A stretch of DNA of 64,000 nucleotides, from contig JAXBDG010000001.1 of NCBI GenBank assembly GCA_036320915.1, forward strand, positions 124,001 through 188,000, in the 5' to 3' direction. This DNA is from Linnemannia elongata. Its lineage: Eukaryota > Mortierellomycota > Mortierellomycetes > Mortierellales > Mortierellaceae. Of this stretch, positions 35,450 to 45,506 are shown piece after piece (the first letter of the stretch is position 1; each line of letters begins with the position of its first letter). The notes beneath the pieces are model-generated. The model had not been told where the DNA came from. It saw only the letters and a program-made list of their open reading frames with translations, and did not search any database. The translations under genes were made by a program, and so were the position numbers.

Positions 35450-35964
35450 CGCCTGGTTTTGCTTTGGGTACTATTTTCGAAGATATAGCGGGTAGGGTTA
35501 GTATGAGTATCGGATACTCTCAAGAAACAGTTCCTGGTTCAGACGAAGATGTAAGGGTGTTGGTGAGTTCGGACCGTGTTGTTTCGACTGAGAAGGAGAG
35601 CAAGTGTTTGTACTGGGTTGTTGTGGTTGTGGTTTTTGCTATTGTTTTGTGTGCGTACGAGAGAAAAGGGTGGCTGTGCGAGGAGATGGAAGGACGGGGA
35701 GGGGAGGGAAGAGAAGAGAAGAAGGGAAAGGATGATGATGAAGAGAAGAAAAGGTTAAGATGGGAAGTAGATTAATGACATAAAGATGTGTGGTGATGTT
35801 CACACGTTGATTGCCTTTATATCACTCACATCATTGAGACATGGGTCAATATTGTCTGTGCCTTTTTATTGTCCTTTTTCATCCAATCAAGATTCATCAA
35901 GAAAGAGAGTGGGGAAAGGAGTGAAAGGAAGAGAGTGGAAACAAAATGCTTCGCCTTGCTCAAC
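35450..35964. other. Intergenic between array members
   Basis: About 515 bp between paralogs C and D, purine-rich at 35690-35760. No coding signal. Confidence 0.5.
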
Positions 35965-36474
35965 TCAGCGTCTTCTGCGGCGTCGATTCTTCTTGACATT
36001 GTTCCCAACACAGATACCCTTCAGACATCCATGACATCGGCTACTATCGTGTGGTCCCGTACTCTCATGAAACGCAGACTCATACGCCTCCCTTCGACCA
36101 GTCCACAGCTCAAACGTATCCAACACCTTGTCGACATACTTCTTCTCATTCAACTTGAATCGCGCATACCGGTTGCACTGGTTGCACTGCTGCGCATGAA
36201 ACACAGCACGGTAGGTCTTGTTGTCCTTGGAAAGATACAACTCAGTGCAGACTGTTCCTGAGCCCCAGGCATGTGGCTTGCCGCCGTTGTTGGGCCGGTA
36301 CTGGCAAGCATGGCAAATAAACACGCCAGACATTTTCCTAACTCCGTATCTGCGGCACTCTTCGATGGTCAGGGTAGGGTCGTACTCGTATTGGGATCCT
36401 CCTTCTGCTTGGGCGAGAGCGGCATGGTGCTTTGCTGCATCAATCTCAAGTTTGGGTTTCTTGTTGCGAGTCAT
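35965..36474 (-). CDS. zf-3CxxC protein, paralog D
   Basis: A single-exon gene of 169 residues. It opens with a short basic segment and IDAAKHHAALAQA, which paralog E shares (IDAAEHHAALAKA), so D and E form a subfamily. The core reads GVFICHAC, HAWGSGTVCTELYLS, YRAVFHAQQCNQCNRY, FELWTGRREA, PHDSSRCHGCLKGIC. It ends in a run of six Arg residues after a KKNR segment, which could act as a nuclear localisation or nucleic-acid-binding tail (inference). Confidence 0.8.
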   Translation of the reverse strand: MTRNKKPKLEIDAAKHHAALAQAEGGSQYEYDPTLTIEECRRYGVRKMSGVFICHACQYRPNNGGKPHAWGSGTVCTELYLSKDNKTYRAVFHAQQCNQCNRYARFKLNEKKYVDKVLDTFELWTGRREAYESAFHESTGPHDSSRCHGCLKGICVGNNVKKNRRRRRR

Positions 36475-36818
36475 CTATTACTGATATATAGTGGGCATGG
36501 AATAGGAATGGGCTTCAATGATATGATTTTTTTTTCTTTCCCAGAAATGAGCTTGATGTCGGTGACTATGAAAACGGCATAAACTGTGATAATGACCGTA
36601 CCTGTTGTTCCCACTGGAAAGAAGGGGTTGTTGTTGTGTTTATGTGTATGAGGAAAGGACGTGTGGAAATGTGTATGTGTGTGAGAAAATGAAGTGTGGA
36701 ATTGTGGACTGAAGAGAGGAGAGATGAAAAAGAAAAAAGAAGAAAAAAGAAGAAAGAAGAGCGTAGCGAAGTGAAGGGATGCAAGAGAAGATATACAAAC
36801 AAAGATATGCAGAGTGAC

Positions 36819-36851
<33 letters not shown>

Positions 36852-37058
36852 AGAAGAACGCCATTTCTTCTTTTCTTCACAGGTTACACGCTTGCTTTGC
36901 CATCCATGTCACACTCAGAAGCCAGGGATTCATACTAATGGTTTTTCTTTTATTTATGTCCACTCACATCAATAAGGCGGGAAGAAAAGAAAGAAAAAAG
37001 AAAGGAAAGAAAGAGAGAGGGAGAAAGAGAACAGAAAAGCTCATTTTCGCTTTTCTCA
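36475..37058. other. Intergenic between array members
   Basis: About 580 bp of A/T- and purine-rich DNA with a 29-A run at 36819-36847. No coding signal. Confidence 0.5.
36819..36847 (+). repeat. 29-bp poly-A tract
   Basis: An uninterrupted A run between paralogs D and E. If it were a retrotransposition tail, a coding remnant would be expected just upstream on the plus strand; none is seen. Confidence 0.9.
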
Positions 37059-37913
37059 TTATATTCTGCGGACAAAAGAACTCGAGTACTTGTTGCTGTT
37101 GCTGCTGTAGTTGTACAACCCAAAACCGCTCTCGCTGTCGTCGCTGTTGTAGTTGTACATATCAAGATCGTTTTTGTTACAGATGCCACGTTGACATCCA
37201 TAGCATCGACTGCTATCATGCGGTCCCTTAGAAACATGACTGTCCGGCGTGCGTGCCTTCCTCAAACCTCTCCACAACGCAAACGTATCCAGCACCCTCT
37301 CAACATATTTTTCCACATCCAATTCCAGCTTGCCATACTTGTTACACTTTTTGCACTGTTGGCCACAAATCACGGCTCGGTAGGTGTTAGAACTGGAAAG
37401 AAATAACTCGGTACAGATGACTCCCGACCCCCAAGTGTGTTGTTTCTTGAACTTGCAAGGGGAGCAGACAAAGCGACCGGACATGTTCCTGATACCGTGC
37501 TTGCGACATCCTTCGGCAGTCAAATTGGGGTCGTACTTGTATTGATTTCCTTCTGGTGCTTTGGCAAGAGCAGCGTGATGCTCGGCTGCATCGATTTCGG
37601 GCTCGATCTCGACCTTGGGCGTCTTCGGTTTCTTGGGTGTCCTAGGTTTCTTGGATTTGTTGGGTAACTTCGGCGTGTTAGGCTCTTGGGCTTCCTCTAG
37701 CTCCTTGGGCGATTTGGGTGCCTGTGAGGCCTGTGGTGCATTGGGCGCATTGGGCTCCTTAACAGTCGAGGCTGCCTTGGGAGTCTCGGGAGCCTTGGAA
37801 GCCTTAGGAAGCTTGGGTGTCTGTGACGTGGTAGGCTCCTTAGGGGTGGAGGCTGTCTTGGGAGTCTTGGGAGCCTTGGAAGTCTTGGGAGTCTCAGCGG
37901 AGTCTGTTGTCAT
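37059..37913 (-). CDS. zf-3CxxC protein with Pro/Lys/Thr-rich head, paralog E
   Basis: A single-exon gene of 284 residues. Residues 1-110 are reiterated TPK/APK/EPN-type triplets (TPKTSKAPKTPKTASTPKE), a basic, Pro-rich, H1-tail-like segment. The core then reads GRFVCSPC, HTWGSGVICTELFLSS, YRAVICGQQCKKCNKY, FALWRGLRKA, PHDSSRCYGCQRGIC. The C-terminal 40 residues form a Tyr/Asn/Ser/Asp-rich tail not found in the other members. It pairs with paralog D by its IDAAEHHAALAKA segment. The basic head suggests nucleic-acid binding, but this is inference. Confidence 0.78.
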   Translation of the reverse strand: MTTDSAETPKTSKAPKTPKTASTPKEPTTSQTPKLPKASKAPETPKAASTVKEPNAPNAPQASQAPKSPKELEEAQEPNTPKLPNKSKKPRTPKKPKTPKVEIEPEIDAAEHHAALAKAPEGNQYKYDPNLTAEGCRKHGIRNMSGRFVCSPCKFKKQHTWGSGVICTELFLSSSNTYRAVICGQQCKKCNKYGKLELDVEKYVERVLDTFALWRGLRKARTPDSHVSKGPHDSSRCYGCQRGICNKNDLDMYNYNSDDSESGFGLYNYSSNSNKYSSSFVRRI

Positions 37914-38570
37914 GGTGAGCGGAGGAAAGATGTCGAGAGATAGAGAGAGAGAGAGAGAGGGAGAGAGAGAGGTGTGTGCGGTGGAAGGAAGAAAGTGAAA
38001 GGTGTAAAAAAAAAAAGAAAGAAAGAAAAGGAAGAAAGCAACAAGAAATAAAAGAAAGGAAAGAAAGGACGAAATGGCGAGGGGATAAAGGTGGGCTATG
38101 CCAATAGTGACCCATGGTCAATTTCACATATTGTAGTCAATGCACCCTCCGACCATTCATGCTAGATGGCACAGCATGGGTTGGATTGGTTTGGCTAAGC
38201 GTGTGGAAATGATCATACGCCTTTTGTGCAACATTAGTAGGGAAAAATAAGATGAATAAAGCTCCTGTGTTTATGCATCTTGCATAGCGAGTTCAGCTCC
38301 AAGACTGAGTGTATGAAGAGGAGTTGCGAAGACTTGCAAAAAGAAGACGGGGCCTCTTATTTCTCGACTCATTCGCTCTGGGGCCTTATCTCACTTCTCT
38401 TGTTCTTGACTCCCCAACTTCACCACTTCAGCTTATTGACGCCACCAATTTCCTTCTTCTCGTCAAAAAATGTGACTGCTATTAATTCTTATTTGATTCG
38501 TATTTATCGCGAGGTGTTGTCTGACCAGAATTGCTCCTTCTCTTTTCTAATTTAGCAGACATGGTACAAA
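37914..38570. other. Intergenic region upstream of RPL5
   Basis: About 650 bp with a (GA)n run at 37938-37970 and A-rich repeats. It contains the divergent promoters of paralog E and RPL5. A TTTAG just before the RPL5 ATG may be the end of a 5'-leader intron. Confidence 0.5.
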
Positions 38571-40372
38571 AACATTTCATTTTTGGGACTCAGCCCACAG
38601 AGACAGTCTTCACACAGGGATCAGGCGGGGAGACGTTGAACAGATATTCAACATCCAACGAATACATCCAACCATCCATCCATCCATCTCGTCATACCCG
38701 TTCATTACCCATCTATCCATCACAATCGATTCACTCAGCATTCGACTCTATCAATTCGATCGTTCGAGACACTTTGTTCGCGACTCGATCTACTTCGAGA
38801 CACCGTCATGGCAACGTGGCTCTGACAACTTGGTCGGAATCACGGTGAAAGAGGCTGTGTTCACAATCAGCCAAGGAATCAGAAGGTGGAAGGCAACTTG
38901 TCAAGGGAACTGAGCGGTTGAGTTTCGGCTCGATTGCACAAGAGGAACTGGATTAAGCTGCAGGATCAAGCCTTGGTGGCGATTACATCAGATCAAGTCC
39001 AAGGAAGCTTCAGAGACTAATCAACTTCTGGACTCTTGTTGTGAACTCTTAGCCTTTCATCAAGCTCGTCAAGAACAAGGCTTACTACAAGCGTTTCCAG
39101 GTCAAGTACCGCAGACGCAGAGGTAAGAACCACTTGGAGAGACTTTCTCCTTCCAGGACTTCTTTTCTTAACTGGACACTCGCAACGAACAACAAAAAGG
39201 CAGACAGTGGGATCTCTTCTACACAGGAGGGAAAGAAATCAGATATTCAACCTGGAGACAGGCTGTTCTATTTTTTACCCTTGCTGTGTTAGAGAAGAAG
39301 TGTATTATCTGATGATTACATAGTTCAACCGACATTGAACCGGGTTGGCGCCTGGTCTTCTTGGGGAACAACACAGCACATCTTTCGCTCCTATCTGAAC
39401 ATACACCTTCGACTCAACCCACTTGCCCACTTTGTCGTCCGACTTTGGAAGAAACAAGAAAGCGCGGGAAAAACACCTTGAAAAACAAGTCTTGGACAGT
39501 TCATTAACCGTACACCTCGTTATCAAATGATTCCGTGAAAAATAGAGGGTAAGACCGACTACTACGCCCGCAAGCGTCTTGTCGTTCAGGCCAAGAACAA
39601 GTACAACTCCCCCAAGTACCGTCTTGTTGTCCGCTTCACCAACGCTGACATCGTCTGCCAGATCGTCTACGCCAAGCTCCAGGGTGACTTTGTTCTTGCC
39701 TCTGCTTACGCTCACGAGCTCCCCAAGTACGGTGTCAAGGGAGGTTTGACCAACTGGGCTGCCGCCTACTGCACTGGTCTCCTCGTCGCTCGCCGTGTCT
39801 TGACCAAGCTCGGTCTTGCCGACAAGTACGAGGGTGTCTCCGAGCCCGATGGTACCATCTCCATGACCGAGGCCATTGAGGATGCTCCCCGTCCCTTCAA
39901 GTGCTTCTTGGATGTCGGTCTTAAGCGTACCTCGACCGGTTCCCGTGTCTTCGCTGCCATGAAGGGAGCCTCCGATGGTGGTGTCTTCATCCCCCACGGT
40001 GAGAACCGTTTCCCCGGTTTCGATGCTGAGGCCAAGGAGCTCGATGCCGAGGTTCTCCGCTCGTACATCTATGGTGGTCACGTTGCTGACTACATGCGTT
40101 ACCTCGAGGAGGATGACGATGACAAGTACAAGAAGCAGTTCTCCAAGTTCATCGCCGCCGGTGTTGAGGCCGACGATCTCGAGGAGATGTACCAGGATGC
40201 CCACAACGCCATCCGTGAGGACCCCACCCACGTCCCCACCGAGAAGAAGAAGCCCGCTGCCGGCGAGAAGGTCAAGAACAACCACAAGACCCGCCTCACC
40301 TACAAGCAGAAGAAGAACAAGATCCAGCAGAAGGTCAAGGCCTTCCAGGCCAAGAACGGTATCTCTGCTTAA
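38571..40372 (+). CDS. RPL5: 60S ribosomal protein L5 (uL18)
   Basis: Three exons: 38571-38573 (the ATG alone), 39053-39122 and 39546-40372, giving 299 residues, close to the 297 usual for the family. The protein binds 5S rRNA with L11 and carries it into the 60S subunit. Landmarks are [50 protein letters not shown], and the basic C-terminus [17 protein letters not shown]. Exons 2 and 3 are certain; exon 1 is my choice of the only nearby ATG followed by GT (GTACAA) that keeps frame. Introns are 479 and 423 bp, long for this genome. Codon use is strongly biased to C-ending codons. AATAAA at 40443 follows the stop. Confidence 0.92.
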
Positions 40373-40841
40373 ATGTAGATTTGCTTGTTTTCGATCCTTG
40401 TTTTTTGGAATCCAGCTATTCTGTCTCCCCCAAAGACATGACAATAAAAATAAAAAAAAAAAGAAACAATGCTGTCTGCTCTTTTTTTTTTGTACTCAAT
40501 GCAAAACTTTGTCGATTGCAATGGTTCGAATGTATGGATAGGGAAAGAATGGTCAAGGTAGAGAATTGGTACCAGGGCGCCGGATTTCTTGTCTCTGTTG
40601 GTGAACGGACCGTGGTTGCACGCGTGCTTGATTTTTTCTTTTAGACTATTGCAGCAACTTGGATGTGAAGGAAACACTCCTCGTGGACAAATAGATGTGT
40701 GCTTTCTTGGTTGGTGAGGTCCTCAAAGAACACAAGTTTTTTTATTTTTTTTTGCGTACAGTTGGATAAGAAAACTGTCCCTAAAAGATTTTCGAAGAAA
40801 TGAATTGAAAAGTTACTCAGTCCGAAATATTATTCAGTCAC
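40373..40841. other. Intergenic, 3' flank of RPL5
   Basis: AT-rich DNA with the RPL5 polyadenylation signal AATAAA at 40443-40448. No gene is seen. Confidence 0.5.
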
Positions 40842-41270
40842 ATGACGGGGTTGCACCCACACAAAAAGGCAGTGGGACAGATGACAAAGGCTGATCAACA
40901 TCATATATCGACGATAGCAGACGTGATCAAGGAGAAGACGAGAGCAGTGGGGACAAGGAGGATGACGAGGAGGGAGCAGTGGATGGAGGAAGCTTTGATA
41001 GAGACACAGCACTGTGAGGATGGAGATGAGGAGGCAGAGGAAGAGGAAGAGGAAGAGGAAGAAGAACCGATGCTGTGTCAAGAGATTTTTGATCCTTTTG
41101 ATGCAGTGGAAAAAGTCACTGCCGACTTCAGCAACTACAGTGGCCATGCAGGCGATAAAGGCAATAGCGACAGTATGTACGATACAGCAACCACATCAAC
41201 GACAGCAAACAACAATAACAACAACACCAATACCAAAGAAAATAGTTATCAATGTTACACAATTATGTGA
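40842..41270 (+). CDS. Uncertain acidic reading frame
   Basis: An open frame of 142 residues with a run of ten or more Glu and Asn repeats. It ends one base out of frame with the GPD-family fragment that follows at 41272. It may be the damaged N-terminal part of that gene, or chance. I do not recognise a domain. Confidence 0.25.
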   Translation: MTGLHPHKKAVGQMTKADQHHISTIADVIKEKTRAVGTRRMTRREQWMEEALIETQHCEDGDEEAEEEEEEEEEEPMLCQEIFDPFDAVEKVTADFSNYSGHAGDKGNSDSMYDTATTSTTANNNNNNTNTKENSYQCYTIM

Positions 41271-41271
41271 T

Positions 41272-41513
41272 ATGTGTCCAGCTCTCGTCGGCAAGGTGAA
41301 GATTGTTGGCTGGAGGGAACCTGGACTCAAGCAAGGCACGACTCACGCGATGATGTCGACGGAAGAGTTCATGGACACTCATGTCAACCATGGGTCAACC
41401 CGCAACAACATGATTGTCGCGCCATTTTTCTTCCCCAAATCCAATCTGTCGGGTCCCGACTTGGATTTCTTCATTCGGATCGACGGTGCTCGGCTAGCTC
41501 CTATTTTCGTCCA
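41272..41513 (+). pseudogene. N-terminal fragment of a CRN/REase-like multi-copy family gene
   Basis: The frame reads through CPALVGKVKIVGWREPG, APFFFPKSNLSGPDLDFFIR and APIFVQ, then departs from the family at 41514. The pattern GPD...FF...(P)xFVQ resembles the PD-(D/E)XK nuclease-type region of Crinkler-like proteins that are abundant in Mortierella and related fungi; this assignment is from general family knowledge and not certain. The frame breaks at the conserved VQ, and a matching continuation appears 3.6 kb downstream at 45131. Confidence 0.5.
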
Positions 41514-41742
41514 ATTGGCAAAGAGGGTAGTAGTGAGAGGCAGACTGTGACAAAGACAATAAAGTGGATGCAAACACAAAATTCAGAGGTACGAATACAC
41601 AATAGGTCCCGAAGAGTGCAACGACAAACTAAGAGAGGGGATAGCAATAGAACAAGGGTATACTTCCATGCTTTCGAGCGGCTCTCCTAATCCATAGGTA
41701 GTTGCCAGTTGCATCTTTAGTTATGAGCAGGAAACCAGACAA

Positions 41743-41825
41743 ACACTGGAGACACGTACATACACCGGAGACACGTACATGAGATTTGCCACCAATTCTG
41801 GGTCTACATAATTCTGGGTCTACAA
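41743..41825 (+). repeat. Two short tandem duplications
   Basis: A 19-bp unit, ACACYGGAGACACGTACAT, occurs twice at 41743-41780, and a 16-bp unit, AATTCTGGGTCTACAW, twice at 41794-41825. Both lie near the left end of the putative insertion. Confidence 0.85.
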
Positions 41826-42024
41826 ATGAATGGCTCCATCTTTTCTTCTTTCACACCCTTACAATTGTCATCAAGACCGACCACCCCGCCCGCTCATCTT
41901 CTGTCTACTCCTCCCCTTTTCATTCATCATCTGCTATCTACTGCTACGCCTCTTCTGAGCCAGATAGTGCACCATCACGCCAAACCGGTCGCCATTACCG
42001 AGTCAACAATCTCTTGTAACATCC

Positions 42025-44202
42025 ATGACATACGACTGCACCGTGCCCGCTTGCGAAAAGTCGTTCGCCCAAAAGAGCTCTTTAGCTCGCCATGTCAACC
42101 GCGTTCACACCACCAAAGATGCTCTCCACCGGCATACGAAGCTTAAGCATCACAGCCGTACTTCTGGTGACGATGAAACCGAAACCCCTGTGTCCGCGCT
42201 CCGCCACCAAAGCCTATTCCAAGCTCTCCTGATGGTAAGTAAGCCTTGATTTATAGTATATGCTATTGTTTTCGTTGGAAAGCTGTATTCTAAGTGAAAG
42301 GTAACCAACCTATCATCGAATAGCATTCGAAATTACTGTCGTTCATGCCCCGTCTCGAGGCCACGATACACTAATTCAGCTACATACGGAAAACATCGTA
42401 TTTCCTCGGGGAGCGTTTGTGGTCGACGGTGTTGTACAAGTATGTACGAGCTTATACATGAAAAGGATACTCTGATGGTTTACTGGTAGAATTTGGAAAC
42501 TAACCTGCGAGCCATGAAATTCCATAGATAGCGGGGAAACCAGCTTCTCCCCTCGCGTGGCTTGACAACTTTACTCCTCTGAGTGCACAGCAAAAAAACA
42601 ACTATTCCAAACTTCTGGAGCTCAAATATCAAATCGGCACAGCTCTCGACGCAGGCAGAGTGTGCAACGGGGATGAATGCACAGCGCCAATAACCTGGCG
42701 AAATGTTTCACTTGGTGCAGGAAAGAAGGCCAGATATTTTCAAAGCAAGAAACTTTGCAGCAGATGCACTACACGCAACAGGGCACTCAAGGTAAATATT
42801 CTGCTTGACCACACGCTGTGAGCATGCCGTTTTATGCTATGAGCATGTTGTGCTAAATGTACTACTACTCTGAAAAGTTCAAGGAAGAGTAAGACTCTGA
42901 AGGAGATATGTTGCCGACCTTCGTGCAACTAATCGCCCCAAACAACCAGGTGCCTGAAGCTTTGGAAAACACCTTCTGTGCAATCTGCTCGTGCAGGCAG
43001 GATCGAGAGAACTCGCGCCTCATTCTGGGCACGTCGATCAACACTCCACTGCGGTTCTTCAGCTATTGCAAACGCTGTGACAGAGTACAGCAAGCCAAGC
43101 GACGACAGGAACCTATGGGCAAGTTCAAGAGATGGATCGAGAGCCGACTGGGAGAGTTTGAATCTCCAAACTCAGCTTTGGACACGATAATGACAGTGGC
43201 CGTACAAGGTTTCTGCTTTGGACCTGCAATATATAACTCCAAGGAAGAGCTGTATCTCTGTACCATGGCTAAGGAAGCCTCACCAAAATGCTTCTGGTCA
43301 GGACTCCAGCTCACAGTCGCAGCCAGCGGTGTCGGTTGTCCTACAAAAAAGTTTACAGCTGACCGCATCGTGTTTCATGAGGGATGCGCGTTGCCGTATG
43401 GAGCAAAGGAGCAGTTCCTAGTGGCCAGTTCGGAGTTTGCCAATTAGTAACTGCAGAACAAATGAGCTTGGTCTTCCGCGATTCTATTAAGTTCATGAAA
43501 ATAACGTCAGCGTTGCCCTTGGTTGATAAATCACAATAGCTTTTTCATGGACCGGACAATCGTTCAGAGGATCCAATACCTGAAGAAGATTGAAGAAGAA
43601 TGGGAAGAAGGCGTCAAATGGGCAGATGGAGTCATTCAGGAGCTTCAGGGCGGATTTGACTCCCAGAGCGAGGAGGACGAAGCTTGGACGAACCAATGGG
43701 AACATCGCTGGAAAGTCTTTGTTAAAAACAAGGATTTCAAAGGCCACAGGGAGCGCGTATTATGGACCAAGCACGAATGGCGCTACTTCGTCAAGAGGTG
43801 CCAAGGACGCTCGTTAGTGACTGGGCAAGTTCTTGAGGGAAAGGCTTGTCATATCGACAGGGTTTTCAACTCCGATGACTATGGAGTCAAGAACTGTCTC
43901 ATGATGGAGCAAGGGCTCAACTTTGAAAAGCGCGACATGCTAGAGTTCCAGACCTCCAGCGGTTTCGCTGAGCAGTGTAAACTCCAGTATGGAGTTCTGA
44001 TTTTGCGCAATGCTGTCAGAGAGCTGCTTGGGGACAGCAGGCCACATCGTGATAGGTAAGAAATGGTGATATTTCTTCGTGCCAAGGATCCGTAAAGAAA
44101 ACCACCTTACATTATATTCAATTTAGTTGGCCGAGCCGTGTAGAGACAATGAAGACACTCAAGTATCCTTGGAAGGCGGCCATTCCGACCGGACCCCGCT
44201 GA
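42025..44202 (+). CDS. C2H2 zinc-finger protein with two HNH-like modules, probably broken
   Basis: Six exons with introns of 71-93 bp keep one frame: 42025-42238, 42324-42439, 42528-42791, 42878-43446, 43540-44055, 44127-44202 (585 codons). Exon 1 has a C2H2 finger, C5-x4-C10-x12-H23-x4-H28. Exons 3 and 4 have Cys-pair modules (CNGDEC...LCSRC and CAICSC...YCKRC). Two HNH-like modules follow: CFWSGLQL...ADRIVFHEGCALPYGAKEQF and RCQGRSLVTG...HIDRVFNSDDYGVKNCL, each with an Asp-Arg pair and a downstream Asn/Gln-containing helix. Nuclease activity is inferred from pattern only. Exon 4 contains an in-frame TAA at 42890-42892, so the product is either truncated or reinitiated at the ATG at 42908. 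The gene sits inside the interrupted CRN-like gene. Confidence 0.55.
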
Positions 44203-45130
44203 CACAGCAAGGTAAACTTGATGAACTAGAAAAATAGGCTGTTATCTATCTCAAATTCGGTTTCATTTCACCTAATGCCTTGAAGTAATTCCTTCCGAAG
44301 GTCTCGTCTGTATCTTTTAACATCATCCTTTGGCGGCGTGCTAGTCCCAAGCCATGGATTCGAAAACCACTGCCGTCATAACCGCCTTGCTTTGCAAAAT
44401 TTAAATGCCAAGATCAGATCTCTGAGTGGTAATAGAATCATCGGTTGCATATGAAGCCGCGCCAGACGTTATCGACACAAAAGGCTTGCGATGCCCTCGG
44501 AGCTGTGTCTGTCCCTGTAATGAAACTGACCGTTTCTCTCCCCATAACAACACATACATTATCATAGCAATCGCATACCCCGCCGTGGCTACCAAGTTGC
44601 GAGCTCAATCTGAAATAAAATACCAACATCTGACAAAGGTCAAATGCTCCCGGACCAAGAGCAACATTCGCGACATTAACCGGAGAGTCACACTGACGTC
44701 CTCGACGGCACCAAGTTCTCGTGAAGCGAAAGCCTGAGGACATGCAGGAAGCAGATAGCCATAAGAGGACATGACTGTGTCCTCTGTTCAACGCCACACA
44801 ACACCAACCAACCCCATTTGTACATTAGCCGAATAAATTGCTCTACAGACCGCCATGTGGAAATATTCCAAGAGGGAGATAGGAACATGCGTTTGACATC
44901 ACTACCTCAAACCAGCCACGACATAATCTGGATAATGAAAGACTGGAGAAGGGCAATAAAGTGGAATCACTAGTTCTTAAGAAAGTGTAATTATCACTTC
45001 CTATTATCTGAGTGTTGACAGCTGGCTCAATCTTTAGCTCTGATATCTAAGTGTGTGTGGTGTGTATCTTTCTAACAAACCTTTGTTAATACGCTCTTAC
45101 ACAGGCATTCCAAAGAAAGAACCATCACCT
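44203..45130. other. Non-coding right part of the putative insertion
   Basis: About 930 bp without a recognisable gene; short open frames on both strands have no familiar motif. Confidence 0.45.
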
Positions 45131-45506
45131 GTCCAGATAATGAAGCTGCATCAAGGATCGTCTAACTTCTCGGAGAGGGATTGGAAAGACGCACTCAGCA
45201 CAGTCTCGGCACCCAAAATTGAGGACCACGCAAAGAATTTTTTGCAAGTACTGCCCCGACAACGTCTACATCAGCATGATTGTTGCATACCCTACCAAAT
45301 GGACTGACAAGCTGCCAGCACCTTCAGAATTCCCAAAGGACCCCAGTGGTGTTAAGCAGGTCGTGATCAACGCCAGCGGCAACAATTTCGGCGTCATTTT
45401 CCCCAGGAACATGTGGAGTTTATTGATCGACTCAAGAATGCTCGAAAGCGCTCTGCTGACGACGATGACAGCAACGATGAGGACTTCAAAAAGCAGAGGA
45501 GCTAAT
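45131..45506 (+). pseudogene. C-terminal fragment of the CRN/REase-like gene, frameshifted
   Basis: It begins with VQIMKLHQ and runs through DWKDALSTVSAPKIEDHA. The frame then shifts at a 6-T run (45238-45243) to CPDNVYISMIVAYPTKW and GVKQVVINASGNNFGVIFP, and shifts again at CCCC (45401-45404) to EHVEFIDRLKNARKR and an acidic, basic tail. Both shifts sit in homopolymers, so they are either true decay or sequencing errors. The segment continues the frame of the fragment ending at 41513. Confidence 0.55.

Larger units (their letters stand above)
41514..45130 (+). mobile_element. Putative 3.6-kb insertion carrying a C2H2-HNH gene
   Basis: GTCCA occurs at both junctions (41509-41513 and 45131-45135). 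On each side it encodes the VQ of the same conserved family position and is in the matching reading frame, so excising the segment with one GTCCA would make the flanking frame continuous. No terminal inverted repeats are visible. The segment contains one six-exon gene and short tandem duplications near its left end. It may be a transposon or a homing-type element; two adjacent partial gene copies are the alternative. Confidence 0.4.

Noticed and set aside
39305..40444. Minus-strand open frame of 379 codons over RPL5
   Set aside because: It is the mirror of strongly codon-biased RPL5 coding sequence; the composition is Leu/Val/Gly-rich with no motif.
44426..44797. Overlapping open frames of about 100-120 codons on both strands
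   Set aside because: No motif, no splice support, and both lie in the non-coding right part of the putative insertion.
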